A stretch of 64,000 bases of DNA, from the NCBI GenBank assembly GCA_018417955.1, contig JACTVC010000002.1, positions 1,054,001-1,118,000 of the forward strand, given 5' to 3'. The position numbers were made by a program, and so were the translations under genes. This document shows, one piece after another, positions 34,431-46,194 of this stretch. How positions within the stretch are numbered: the first letter of the stretch is position 1; each line of letters begins with the position of its first letter. Source of the stretch: Laccaria trichodermophora (taxonomy: Eukaryota > Basidiomycota > Agaricomycetes > Agaricales > Hydnangiaceae). Below the pieces are notes generated by a model. It saw only the letters and a list, made by a program, of their open reading frames with translations, searched no databases and had not been told where the DNA came from.

Positions 34431-37400
34431 TTAGTAGCCAAAGTGCACATATGGAACCCATGTCAACAATGTGGTGTCACCCTCTCCAAGGGTCTCTCGG
34501 ACCTTCCTTGTAGTGTAATCCAGGGCATAAGCTGCCCTACTGCTATCCAATCCATCTGTCCCCATCTTCTCAAGCAAATATTGATAAAACCATTTTGCAA
34601 ACTGTGGCCCATGAACATCAGAAATGTTCCACATTGTACCAACCACACCACGATATCCAGCAGCAAGCATACCAGCAGCTAGGTGGACCACTTCATTGGA
34701 TAATTTGAGGTCTCCTTGACTAGTTTGACATGCTGAAAGGAAAACCAAGTCTGGGTTTGGGATTTTCTGCTTCATGATCTCAATCAACTCCAAACGGCCA
34801 TCATGAAGACAAAGGCCAGACTCAAGAGGCTGATGAACATCTTGCACCCCATGACATGCAAAATGAGCCCAGCTATGAGACTTCATTTCCACCTTCACCT
34901 TCTCTCTAGTCGCTTGGTGATCTTCTAACAATAGTACATTGACAGTGGTTTCCTTCATCAAGGCTTCAAGTGCATGTGTCTCTTTTCTTGTCGAAGGGAT
35001 TGGTGGAAGACCTGGTGTGTTGGGTTGACTGATAAGGAGTAGATTGGTACATCTGGAGAAGGTGGGCAATGTTGTGGATTTATCATTGATGGAACAGACA
35101 GTTGGTGTGTATGATGAAACCACAAAGTCAGAAACACATGATCCTGGCAGGTATGCTGAACCATATATCCCAGCTGCATGGAGTGGAAGAAATGCAAGTG
35201 GACCAGTTGGGCACCACCATATACGTGAACGATTTAAAGGATTTGGAAGGACCTTGAGTTAAGAGTGCAAAAATCAGCATGTATCTATAAATATACAATA
35301 GGTAACACCCCACAGGATATCCAAGTGCTGCAAGGATTGGCTGTACAATTTTGTGCCAAAGTTCTTTTAGAATAAATGACATAGGGGTTGGATTATTGCA
35401 AACAATGCGACCTGCACGTTCTTGATCTTTGACTTCCCGCTTGTAGCGGATGTTTGATTGAAGGGTTTTCTGTAATTTCTCTGCTTGCACAAGACTGAAA
35501 TCTTTCAGTGGGATATGCAGGGGCTCCTCAATTGTAGCTATAAGAGCCAATGCATCACACCGGGTCCTGTTGATGTTGAATATAATAACGGGACCATCAG
35601 AGGGTAATGAAGAGAGAAGGTTGATGACTTGAGGTGGGCAAAGAAAATTGTCAAAATTAGGAAGACTCCGGATCTCTTGAAGAAGTTGCCTATACTCAGC
35701 AGCAAGAAAGGTATGATTTCGGGTATCATCCTGAAGGCAAATGTCTTCTGTAAGTTTCCCATGTGAAGAAGGGATGGAGAATATAGAACGTGTTGCATGG
35801 GACTCTAAAGCATTTGCAACCTCTGTGAAGCGATTGGCCAAGGAAGAATGCTTCATGCGAAGATTATCAATTGGAGTACGCAGCTGGTTGATCTGGTTCC
35901 ACACCAAGCAACGGCCTTGTTCAAGCCATTCAAGTGCAAGATCAGGCCTCTCTAAACGGAGAGCAGTGGCCACTGCAAGTCCCACAAAATTGGAATGGTC
36001 AAGGAGGTTAGCATGGCGGCGATGGATGGTTTGTTCTAATCCAGCAACCTCTGAAAGCAAGCTGATGGAGAGAGAAAAGTCAATCAGGCATTGAGAATGG
36101 TCATAGACTGAAGAGAGCATAGCTGCACGCTTGGAACAGGTCAGGCGAATTGATGGGGTACCATTGGCCTCAGCACCCCTACGATATGAAATAATGCTGG
36201 ACTGGATATCAGGGTAATAACGGTTGTGTGCAAAGCGTCGGAAGTATGAAGTGCCAAGGTTATTGAGCCTACTTGGAAAATCAGCATGGCCAGAAGGAGT
36301 GGATTCAACTGCTTTCTGGTGGTGGGATATAGCAGATTCAATGTCCTTGAGGTCCCTAGTGTATTCAAAGCAACGCAAGTATGAGCTTCCAAGGTTATTG
36401 AACCTACTTGGAAGGTCAGCATGGCCAAAAGGAGTGTATTCCACTGCATTTTTGTGGTGGGATATGGCACATTCAATATCATTGAAATCCCAGGTGTGTT
36501 CGAAGCAACGCAAGTATGAAGTTCCAAGATTTTTGAACCAACCTGAAAGGTCAACATGGCTAGGAGGAGTGGATTCAACTGCTTTCTGGTGGTGGGATAT
36601 AGCAGATTTAATATCCTTGAGATCCCTGGTGCATTTGAAGCGACGTGAGTATGAATTTCCAAGGCTGTTGAACATAGCTGGAAGGTTAGCATGGCCAAGA
36701 GGAGTGGATTCTACTGCTTTCTGGTGGTGGGATATGGCATAATCAATATCCTTGAGATCCCCTGTGTGTTCAAAGCGATACAAGTATGAAGTTCCAAGGT
36801 TGTTGATAAAAGCTGGAAGGTCAGCATGGCCAGGAGGAGTGGATTCAAGTGCTTTTTGTTGATGGGTTATGGCAGAATCAATATCTTTGAGATCCCCAGT
36901 GCGTTCGAAGCGAGATGAGTATGAATTTCCAAGATTATTGAGCCGACCTGAAAGGTCAGCATGGCCTGCAGGAGTCAATTCAACTGCTTTCTGGTGGTGG
37001 GCTATGGAGGAATCAATATCCTCAAGGTCCCCAATGCATTCAAAACGCCTTAAGTATGAATTTCCAAGATTGTTGAAAAAAGCTGGAAAGTTAGTATGGC
37101 TGGGAGGAGTGGATTCAACTGCCTTCTGGTGGTAGGATATGGAGGAATCAATATCCTTGAGATCCCCAGTACATTTGTAGCGATGGAAGTATGAATTTCC
37201 AAGGTTGTTGAACATAGCTGGAAGGTTAGCATGGCCAGGAGGAGTGGATTCTGCTGCTCTGTGGTGGTGGGATATGGCAGAATTGATATCCTTAAGGTCC
37301 CCAGTGTGTTTGAAGCGACAGAAGTATGAATTTCCAAAGTTGTTGAACCTACTTGGAAGGTCAGCATGACCAGAAGGAGTGGATTCAACTGCTTTCTGGT

Positions 37401-38561
37401 GGTGGGAGATAGCAGATTCAACATCCTTGAGGTTCCCAGTGCGTTCAAAGCGACATGAGTATGAATTTCCAAGGTTGCTGAACATAGCTGGAAGGTTGGC
37501 GTGAATGTGAGGAGTGGGCTCAACTGCTTTCTGGTAGTGGGATATGGCAGATTCAATATCCCTGAAGTCCCCAATGTGTTTGAAGCGACAGAAATATGAA
37601 TTTCCAAGATCGTTGAACATAGCTGCAAGGTCAACATGGCCAGAAGGAATGGTTTCAACTGCTTTATGGTGGTGGGATATGGCAGAATCAATATCCTTAA
37701 GGTCCCCAGTGAGTTCAAAGCGACAGAAATAAGAATTTCCAAGGTTGTTGGACCGACTTGGAAGGTAAGCGTGGCCAGGAGGAGTGGATTCAACCGCTTT
37801 CTGGTGGTGGAATATGGCATGGTCGATATCCTGGACGTTTGTTGTACATTCAAAACGACGGGCATACAAATTTCCAAGGAGGAAGGACACAGTGGCCCTT
37901 CCAATGATGTTGATGCGCGGCATACCCAACATAACTGCACTTTCCAGACGTGCAATTGCTGCAGTAACGTCTCTGACGATTTCACGGATGAATTCACGCG
38001 ATTCCTCGGTAGAAATGTCTGGTGCCGACAGGCTTGACGCATAGGCATCGGAAATCAACACATTGCCATGGAGTGGTATTCCCGATGTCATGGCTGTGTT
38101 GTCTGTCGATTGAACCACACTTGGAGTGTCTCCAAGGCATGGGACTACCATGCTCTGAGGTGTAGGTTGGTGTACTAGGTTGGATTGAGTCATATTTTCT
38201 GGATGTCCTTCATGCTTTGGGCCAGTAGTTGCATCTTTAATTTGGTTTTTGTCGTCGGTGGTTACCATTGGGACCTCGAGGCATCGTTCAGAAATCAAAG
38301 TAGTCCGTCCCCGCTTCTCGGAAGATGGAAAATCCACTGAAAATGACCATGATTCAAGGTCGAGTCCTCAATCGAAACATTGGAATGGCAGAACGTACCC
38401 GACAGCCTGTTTGGCTTAGTGGTAGTTGTGCCCGAGGTATCTAGAACCGGACTGGAAATCTGTACTGCGTTTCCGGTCGGAAGTTGGAGTGGTGGATGTC
38501 CTTGACTGTAGGTGATGGCGGCTGCGATCTCAACATCGTCAGTATATTCGAATCTAGCCAT
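34431..38561 (-). CDS. TPR-CHAT protein (caspase-like protease domain)
   Basis: Three exons: 38399-38561, 35314-38336 and 34431-35252. Introns are 62 nt (GTACGT...TTTCAG) and 61 nt (GTGGGG...TCAAG). Phases agree, giving 1,335 residues from MARFEYTDDVEIAAAI. Middle: about 12 TPR-type repeats of 45 residues (HADLPSRFNNLGNSYF pattern). Then a helical linker with LALEWLEQGRCLVWNQINQL. The C-terminal CHAT domain shows RIWWCPTGPLAFLPLHAAG, HFACHG (catalytic His, near 34849-34866) and FLSACQTS (catalytic Cys, near 34722-34741), then AAGYRGVVGTMW. CHAT domains are caspase/separase-clan cysteine proteases. TPR-CHAT proteins are expanded in mushrooms, and in bacteria they work in defence complexes. The fungal target is unknown. 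The 5' end is CpG-rich and the body increasingly CpG-poor. Confidence 0.92.
36230..37860. repeat. 135-bp tandem coding repeats in the TPR-CHAT gene
   Basis: About 12 units of 135 bp (45 codons) with high nucleotide similarity, for example the recurring GGTGGTGGGATAT word. The similarity suggests recent expansion or conversion among TPR units. Confidence 0.8.
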
Positions 38562-38930
38562 CGCCGATATTAGAGAATTGGATAATTGGCAAAGCACGTT
38601 TGGAAGACAGTTAGAGTGAGCGTGAAAGAGAAGCCCGAAGTTTAACAATTTCGAGTTTAGCATCACAGTAAATGTAGTAAACACTGCCTCGACACTGCTC
38701 GCCTCGTCTTGGCGGCGCAGTTTCATAAATGTACAGGAAGACACAAGGATAAAACATGACGACACCACCATCACGGTCATATTGTTGGGGAGGGTATAAG
38801 TAAAGCAAGTAAGAGGTGCATAGTGTATCAGTCATTCCGGATCCATACCCATTAGTCTATCTCCTTCTTTCCTTCCTTCCCTAATCCTATCCACCCGCTT
38901 CAAAAAAAGAAACCCTTCTCCCACACCAAA
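38562..38930. promoter_or_regulatory. Upstream region of the TPR-CHAT gene
   Basis: CpG-containing spacer. TTATACCC on the minus strand (about 38793-38803) is a possible TATA element, about 235 bp before the ATG. No gene otherwise. Confidence 0.35.
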
Positions 38931-38931
38931 C

Positions 38932-41624
38932 CTATGTCCTCCCCCCCTTCTCCCCATCAAAAAACGCAACCAACTGCCCAATTGGAACCTTGCCCACCGA
39001 TCCCCGTGGTAGGAGTCTGTGGAGCATGGGGAGGGAAGAGGCTAGCGTACCTGTACGCGCTCGGTGCCCTGATCCTTCCCGTCCATGATAGTGATGGTGA
39101 GGTAGTGGCCGTGGACTTGTAATCACCACCCCCAGGTCCACCAGGTGATATCGAGTGGGTTGAAGTAGAAGACACAGGACTCCTATGGGTGTTCCTGAGC
39201 TTGATGCCAGAGGACTTGCCGATCGTCTCTTCGCCTTCTCCAAGCTCTCCTTCTCCTTCCTCCTTCCCCTCATCGTCATCATCATCCCCCACAGGAGAGG
39301 AGGAAAACGATCCCCCAATGACACGAGAGAATGACCACGGTGTGCCTACCCTTTTTAAAGCAGCAGGTGGATCCGTATATTAATGTTCATATTCGCACTG
39401 GTAGAAGAGGCGGCCTTTGAAGAAAACTCTTCTTCATCAGGCGGCGCAGTGATCGGTCCTTCAAGCGCAACAGTGTACCGTTGTCTCACGCCAGCTGTCG
39501 GCGTGGGGCTCACACTCGTTTGTCTTTTACCGGTAGCCGATTTCGGGGGTGGTAATCCTTGTCCTTTAGTAAAAGTTGCTGGTGCTGCGGGTCTTGGGCT
39601 GGCCGTTCAATTGAGAGAGGCAGAAGAACCAGAGACAGACTTGGGCTGAGCAGGCGGGGACAGCGGCCTACCCCCACCCAAAAAAGACAGTGAGAGAAAA
39701 GGGAGGTGGTGGAATACGAAGCACCCGCCAGTGCCCAGTCCTGCCAATCTATGGAGCGTAATCTCCTGCAGGGTAAGCCGACACTCTCCTCTTCAACGTC
39801 ATCGGTGGACTTGTAGATTCTCTCGCAGTGGCACTTGATAACCTGAGATGGTGGGTGGGCGTGCTGGGTTCTGACGGTGATCCTGTCAAGTGTGTTACAA
39901 TGGAAGAAGTCGGATGCGAGTACGTGGCGATGGAGGAAGTGGTTTGCGGTGCCACCGACATCAATATGGCGGCGGACTGCATTTTGGGTTCCCGCAGAAA
40001 GATTGTTGGGTGCCGTTGCGATTTTTTGCCATCTCCCGACCTAGCTCGCTTAATCGGCCTTGGAGCTCGACGACTTCGTCTCGGAGGTCATGGATTTTAT
40101 CTTTCATCTCATCCGTCGAACTCGCGTGTCTCAGCGAGGATTCCTTCTCCTTTTCTTTCTCGGCTTCCTTGTCGACCAACCACTTCTCAACATCGTTCAT
40201 CCGATCTTCCGAAGCCCTAACGTGCCCCACGGTCCTTCTCGAAGCGCTTGGCTATCATGGGAGTGTGCCTGGTACGTCTAGCGTTCTTTAGGATGGAAAT
40301 GTGCATACAAGGGTGAAGCCTCGCGAGAAGGGGAAGAAGACAAGGTGTCGGTTGTACGCATGGGAGAAGGCGTCAAGTTGGGCAGCATATTCGAGAGACT
40401 CGGACGACAAGGGGTAGGCGAGGACGGGGAGGAAGGTACAGGGACGCGTCGGATGGGTGTTGTTGGGATGATGAGGTTCACAAACGCTGGATCAGTGAAT
40501 TTGCCTTTGGCGTTCTCCTTGTTATCCTCATCCCTCGCCTTTGCGTCCAATATAATATGCTGAGCAGGCGTCGGAGGGTCTTTCGTAGGCGTAAGCCTAC
40601 TCTTCGCAGCAAACCACCGACTAGTAGCACCACCCGACTCTTTCCGCGAATTCGAAGGGGAGGGTGAATTGGGCATAGTCTGAGATCTGGATGGAGGCGG
40701 AGGGAGCGAATTTGTGCTGTCCATCATAGCCAGCACGCGGTCTTCAACGAGTCTCCTTTGCTCAGCCTCCCGTGTTCTGCATCTCTACGAATACGGTCGT
40801 ATTCCCCTCTGCTTCAGCTTCCAGCTCTGCATCTCTTAGCATAGGTGATCGCGGTGCAATGCCTCCCACGAATGTGCCCATCCTTTGAACGAAGCTGGCT
40901 GAGAGATGAGAGACGGATGAGGCGGGTGATGGGGAATGTTGCTGCGACATCCCTTGGTCGTCCTCCTGGTCATCGTCGTCGTCAGAGCCGTTGTCGGAGA
41001 TGAAGTCTGGATCGATGCCTGTTGAGCTGTCTGGAAAGAACACGTTTCGGAGTGGGGAGGGTGGACGGGATGATGGTGATCTTCCTCTAGGAGGCTGAGA
41101 GAAGGATCGTTGATCAGTGGGATTACAACCTATTTTAGAGCTGAGAACTTACAATACTGAAAAACCAGCAGGCAAAGTCATCTTTTGTTGCTGTCGTCCA
41201 TTCAAGCTCGGCAGTGCTGGCGCTTGAAACCCCAAGCCATATCCACGCCGCTGTAGACACTCCTGCTGCTAGTTTGCCAAATATGTCTGTGCGTGTACTT
41301 TTGTCAGCCACCATAAAAACTCCTACTAAGAGGAAGACATACAAAGGAACCGTTCAAGAATTGCGCGATAAGGCCAAAAACGGTTTGGAGGCAGGCAGTG
41401 AGGACTCTGAGGAGTGCCAGACCTGAAAGTAGTACGAATGGTCAGTTTGACTAAAGAAACGCGGAAATGTGGAAATGAAGGAGACGTACTGTAAAACGCC
41501 ATCGTCTGACAGTGGCTTTGGATTCAGATAGTAGTGGTGTGGTATGTACTATAGTGGTGGGCAAAGCAAGGAGAGCAAACAGTGAAAAGGCGGCTACAAG
41601 CTCAAAAGGGTTGTCTTCCTTCAT
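38932..41624 (-). pseudogene. Broken membrane/coiled-coil protein gene (several single-base frameshifts)
   Basis: A coding signal runs along the minus strand but keeps changing frame. From ATG 41624: MKEDNPFELVAAFSLFALLA (hydrophobic), a second hydrophobic block, DIFGKLAAGVSTAAWIWLG, then after an intron (GTAAGT...CTCAG, about 41095-41152) an acidic Ser/Pro segment ending near 40762. A coiled-coil-like VEDRVLAMMDS segment and a Ser/Pro-rich part follow (40278-40736). A charged helix (MNDVEKWLVDKEAEKEKEKE, 39961-40230) and Ser/Thr-rich pieces to 38932 complete it. An intron from about 40301 to 40341 mends one break, but a GTGGGGC run near 40228, a break near 40775 and one near 39975 look like one-base indels, and an in-frame stop lies near 39615. 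It is either a decaying gene or one with consensus base errors. Function unknown. Confidence 0.5.
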
Positions 41625-42882
41625 CAAGGACGTCGGGTCTGACGCATTCAGAACCTCCTGTTACATAGGCTCCCTCCCCTCTTGCACCCAAATTATCGAC
41701 GACACATGCCCTTTCATTCAACTCTTACCATACGAGCTTGGATCCCACTATTGAGAAATCCGCTCGATTGCAAAGAAACGCGTCCACCAACTGGGAGGCT
41801 TTAGGCCATTGTCTATGATTACCTTGCAGGCGATCATATGTTGAATGAGGATAATGACTTGCATAGGAGACTTTCTGCAGCTGGCTCTCTTCGGCTACTT
41901 TTCCTTTCTAAACCAAGGATGAAAGGGAAGCTATCTCCTCCGCACCTCCCTGAGACCCCACTGCCAGTGTCCTCTGCAGCGGCAACCCGCCTCTTACCTC
42001 CCAATCCCAACTTCCCTTCTACCGCCTCTTTTCAGGCCCAGAAGTCAGGTATGTTCTTTGCGCTTTCCGCTGTCATTCTGACTGATGTCAATCGTTGGAA
42101 TGGCCTTTCATACGCTACGTATGCATGGCCTCTTCATTTCAGTGCATTGTAAAACTGACGGTGCAGGTTTCTTGAAAAAAAGACGAGGTTCGGACGAGTC
42201 TTCTTCAATGGTAAAGTGACCGTAGAGCTGCACAAGCCGAGCACCGAATGTTCACGGCCCGCCTTTTCCCTTCAATAATAAATATTGCCCCATCGCAAAC
42301 TTCGGAGTCACGGTGCACCCGCCTCATTTCCCCTGTGGTGCCGAAGATTTAATTCTCCAGCTCGCATCGGCATCTGGAAATGAAGGAGCACGAAATGACC
42401 AGAGGGGTAGAGGACCACGTTGAATACATAGCCGTTAAACTGGCGCTATGAACCTCACAAGACCTTCATGAGGCATGCTCCAGTACGCGACGCTGGAGTT
42501 GATGGAGAGGTATAAGTGCCGTTGGGGTGGATGAAAAGAGCCTGAGAGTGGTGAAGTGGCAGTGGCAGGCGTTTTCTCTTTCGAACGTTCTGGTCTGAGG
42601 GATTTTATTTCTGAAGTCGGAGCTCACATATATTTCACGCTACTACTGGGTTGTAAGTAGGATGTAGTACATAAGTTCATTTCAGTAGTAGAGTAGAGTA
42701 GAGTAGTATATTCCGGAGCGGTCCCAATGAGAAACAACCGGTTCCCGATACACAGTCGGTAGTTGTGATGTAAAGTTAACCACGACTCCTTATAGATCTT
42801 TCGGGATCCACTGTCTGCTCCCAACACCTTCAGATAAACGTTCTTCAATACCTTCCCCTTCTCAAAGTCTGTAAATCATCAG
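41625..42882. other. Intergenic region before F-box paralogue B
   Basis: No confident gene. 41838-42048 (+) has an open Pro/Ser-rich stretch ending at a GTATGT donor-like site, which might be a leftover exon. 42600-42880 is the leader of paralogue B and matches the paralogue C leader in its last 60 bases. Confidence 0.4.
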
Positions 42883-44253
42883 ATGCATGCAATATCCCGA
42901 AGCAGTACATCGGACTTGAAGTCCTCATCATCCCACTCAAACGAAGTTTCCCCAATCGATGCCCTACCACCGGAACTGTTAGGATGCATTTTCGAAATGA
43001 CACAAACCATGCTGCTTCCTTCCGAAGATGAATTTCGTTCCTTCCCTTTCATACCCGCGCAGGTATCGCAGTATTGGCGGCAAACCGTGTTGGCAACACC
43101 TGTCTTGTGGTCAAACGTGGATATTTCACCTCCCTGGAACTTATCCGCCATACAAACTTACATCGATAGATCCAAGGAATCCTTGATTGATTTACGCCTT
43201 TTCTACGACTTCAGTAGTCCTGATGAATATCCTTCCACCGACTCCGCACATTCACTCACCCATATCATCCAACCTCACTACCGTCGGTGCCGTACCATTG
43301 AGGTGTCTGGGATTACCCAGACCACCCCCGCTATATTAGTGGTGTTGGAGTCAATGCAGCACAGCACGTACCCCCACCTTCGACGCTTTTTGGTAGGGGG
43401 GGGAGAACTGGCCGAGGCTCACCATGATGTGTTTGCATTGAGAGACACTCCGATGCTCACCGACGTGCGTTTGCGGGGTATGGGGTTACACTACTTCCGC
43501 CTTCCGCTTACCAACGTCACCGAGCTTCATCTGGCACCGGTGAGGTTCACGCTGTCCTATGCGGTTTTTTGCATGATAATACAATCGTGTTCCGCATCGC
43601 TGATCACACTGGTCGTCTATGATGCTCTCGTCTTCAACCTCGCGCCATCGCACGTGTACGATATGCCTTTCCTACGCCGCATTCACATCTACGGAAAGAT
43701 GATTCCAATCTCAGAGCTTCTGCTCTCTATCTCAGCTCCGGATCTGGAAGAAATCTCCATTGCGCCATACACCAGGGGTGATCTCGTCCTGCTGGAAGAA
43801 GACATCATGCGCAAGAGATCTCCCCGCTTTCCAAAGCTGAAATCACTCACGCTAACGCTTGGCTCGACCTTCACAGAGATGATTGAATCAGTGTTTGATC
43901 GAGCGGAATTTTGTTTTCCTGGAATCAATACCCTCGTTCTTCCTAGTTTTGACTGGTCGCTTATGTTACAATGCTTGACCAATTCCGTAGTACCTCGGTG
44001 GCCTCAACTGGATGGCATCGCACTTCGGGCCCTTGACGACGACTTCGACGTGCTTCATCAATTTATTTTGGACCGCCAGGACGCTGGGGCACCCATCCGG
44101 ACGTTGTACCTGGACGCGAAATCGGTTAAGAAATTGGATCATTACGAAGATATGAGGCAGAAGGTTTCTATAGTAGAGGCGGATCCTTGGCTGGCCCAAC
44201 AGAGCGCTGCGTTTTATTCTGAGGAAAAGTCTCGGTTCCTTGGTGATGACTAG
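42883..44253 (+). CDS. F-box protein, paralogue B
   Basis: 456 residues starting MHAISRSSTSDLKSSSSHSN, with no earlier in-frame ATG in the conserved leader. F-box at about residues 24-75 (PIDALPPELLGCIFEMTQ...AQVSQYWRQTVLA) followed by LWSNVDISPPW. The LRR-like C-terminus is close to paralogues A and C along its whole length. It ends RFLGDD. Post-stop sequence still reads as an FEPRHAYDRDRLY tail, so an ancestral C-terminal extension has been lost. Only about 240 bp separate it from paralogue C. SCF substrate receptor by family inference; target unknown. Confidence 0.9.
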   Translation: MHAISRSSTSDLKSSSSHSNEVSPIDALPPELLGCIFEMTQTMLLPSEDEFRSFPFIPAQVSQYWRQTVLATPVLWSNVDISPPWNLSAIQTYIDRSKESLIDLRLFYDFSSPDEYPSTDSAHSLTHIIQPHYRRCRTIEVSGITQTTPAILVVLESMQHSTYPHLRRFLVGGGELAEAHHDVFALRDTPMLTDVRLRGMGLHYFRLPLTNVTELHLAPVRFTLSYAVFCMIIQSCSASLITLVVYDALVFNLAPSHVYDMPFLRRIHIYGKMIPISELLLSISAPDLEEISIAPYTRGDLVLLEEDIMRKRSPRFPKLKSLTLTLGSTFTEMIESVFDRAEFCFPGINTLVLPSFDWSLMLQCLTNSVVPRWPQLDGIALRALDDDFDVLHQFILDRQDAGAPIRTLYLDAKSVKKLDHYEDMRQKVSIVEADPWLAQQSAAFYSEEKSRFLGDD

Positions 44254-44359
44254 ATTCTTTCAGGTTTATTTCGAGCCGAGGCACGCGTACGATCGGGATA
44301 GATTATACAGTGACTTTGAACCAATGATACCTTTTTTTTCTGGCATTGAAGCCCATTGA

Positions 44360-44496
44360 AATTGCATAGCAGTAGCCGGCGGGCCGGACCACAACCGTAC
44401 TTATAGAGTCACGACTCCTTCTTTCTATCTGCGCCCAACACCGTCACATAAACCTTCTTCGATACCTGCCCCTTCTCAAAGTCGTTAAATTATCAG
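44360..44496 (+). promoter_or_regulatory. Conserved F-box unit promoter block (upstream of paralogue C)
   Basis: GCCGGCGGGCCGGACCACAA at 44375-44394, then TTATAGAGTC (44400-44409, TATA-like), about 90 bp before the ATG. Same block as at 28278. Confidence 0.55.
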
Positions 44497-45894
44497 ATGC
44501 ATACAATATCTCGAAGAAGTACATTGGACTCGAAATCCTCACCATCCCACTCAAACGAAGTTTTCCCAATCGATACCCTACCACCGGAACTCCTAGGATA
44601 CATTTTCGAAACAACACAAACCATGCTGCTTCCTTCCGAAGATGAATTTCGTTCCTTTCCTTTCATACCCGCGCAAGTATCACAGTATTGGCGGCAAACC
44701 GTGCTGGCAACACCTGTCTTGTGGTCAAACGTGGATATTTCACCGCCTTGGAACTTGTCCGCCATACAAACTTACATCGAAAGATCCAGGGAATCCTTGA
44801 TTGATTTACGCCTTTTCTACAACTTCCGTAGTCCTGATGAATATCCCTCCACTGACTCCGCACATTCACTCGCCCATATCCTCCAACCTCACTACCGTCG
44901 GTGCCGTACCATTGAGGTGTCTGGGGATACCCAAATCATCCCCGCTATATTAGTGGTGTTGGAGTCAATGCAGCACAGCACGTATCCCCACCTTCAACGC
45001 TTTTTGGTAGAGGGGACAGAAATGGCCGATGCTGACCATGATGTGTTTACACTGAGAGACGCTCCGATGCTCACGGACGTGCGTTTGCGGGGTACGGGGT
45101 TGCACTACTTCCGCCTTCCGCTTACCAACGTCACAGAGCTTCATCTGGCGCCGGTGGAGAATGCGCTGAATTATGCAATCTTCTTCGAGATGATACAATC
45201 GTGTTCCGCATCGTTGGTCACGCTGGTTATCTACGATGGTCTCTTCGCCTGGTGGCGCGAAGCTGATATGGTATCGCGCGTGTGCAATATGCCTTCTCTA
45301 CGCCATATTCACATCTACGGAAATATGCTTGCAGTCTCTGAGCTTCTGCTCACGATCTCGGCTCCGGATCTGGAAGAAATCGCCATTGCCCCATTCGTCG
45401 GGGATGATCTCGTCCCGCTGGAAGAAGACATCCAGCGCAAGAAATCTTCCCGCTTTCCCAAGCTGAAATCACTCACACTAACGCTCATTCCGGCCTCAGA
45501 CGTGATAGAATCAGCCCTCGATCGAGCGGAATTGTGCTTTCCTGGGATCGAAACCCTCGTTCTTCCCAATCATTACTGGCGAGATGTGTTACATGGCCTG
45601 ACCTCCAGAGGGGGTATCCATTCCATGGTACCTCGCTGGCCTCAGCTGGATAACATCGCGCTTCGGGCACTTGACGACGACTTCGACGTCCTTCATCAAT
45701 TTATTTTAGACCGCCAGAACGCTGGAGCACCCATCAGGACGTTGTATTTGGACGCAGAATCGGTTAAGAATTTGGTTGTTCATCGTGAAGATTTGAAGGA
45801 GATGGTCTCTATAGTAGAGGCGGATCCTTGGCTGGCCCAACAGAGCGCTGCGTTTTGTTCTGAGCAGAAATTGCGGTTCCTTGGTGATCACTAG
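44497..45894 (+). CDS. F-box protein, paralogue C
   Basis: 465 residues starting MHTISRRSTLDSKSSPSHSN. F-box PIDTLPPELLGYIFETTQ...AQVSQYWRQTVLA. In the solenoid region it has a short insertion relative to A and B (LFAWWREADMVSRVCN, and LTSRGGIHSMVPRWPQ near 45600), which the pseudogene at 32569 shares. The pseudogene therefore derives from this branch. After this gene the conserved promoter block is absent, so it is the last unit of this part of the array. Confidence 0.9.
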   Translation: MHTISRRSTLDSKSSPSHSNEVFPIDTLPPELLGYIFETTQTMLLPSEDEFRSFPFIPAQVSQYWRQTVLATPVLWSNVDISPPWNLSAIQTYIERSRESLIDLRLFYNFRSPDEYPSTDSAHSLAHILQPHYRRCRTIEVSGDTQIIPAILVVLESMQHSTYPHLQRFLVEGTEMADADHDVFTLRDAPMLTDVRLRGTGLHYFRLPLTNVTELHLAPVENALNYAIFFEMIQSCSASLVTLVIYDGLFAWWREADMVSRVCNMPSLRHIHIYGNMLAVSELLLTISAPDLEEIAIAPFVGDDLVPLEEDIQRKKSSRFPKLKSLTLTLIPASDVIESALDRAELCFPGIETLVLPNHYWRDVLHGLTSRGGIHSMVPRWPQLDNIALRALDDDFDVLHQFILDRQNAGAPIRTLYLDAESVKNLVVHREDLKEMVSIVEADPWLAQQSAAFCSEQKLRFLGDH

Positions 45895-46194
45895 ACTCTC
45901 CCAACTTCGCAACATCATCTGTAGACTGGATGCGGTTTGTACGAAGGCGAAAAATTGAAGTTGGTGGAGAAGGCGGAGGCCGCGGAGGACAAGGAGGACG
46001 TTATCTGCACTCAGAACCTTGCTTTAACCGAGAAAGTAGTCTCTTGTACAGACCTTAGTTATTACAAATGATAGTCGCGACAGTGCGGTGCGATGAACAG
46101 TTACTCAAAGATTCCTCCAGCGTTTTTACATTTTACATTTCACATCATACCCTCCAAGTCAATACTTTTTTCCCTTCTTCAATTTATTCCCCCC
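45895..46194. other. Spacer between F-box C and homoserine dehydrogenase
   Basis: About 300 bp holding the 3' flanks of two convergent genes. No gene seen. Confidence 0.5.

Noticed and set aside
37050..38048. 332-codon open frame overlapping the TPR-CHAT gene
   Set aside because: Another frame of the 135-bp repeats; the CHAT-linked frame has the TPR consensus and correct splice phases.
41838..42152. Plus-strand open frame of 104 codons
   Set aside because: Pro/Ser-rich, ends through a donor-like site without a clear next exon; not enough to call a gene.
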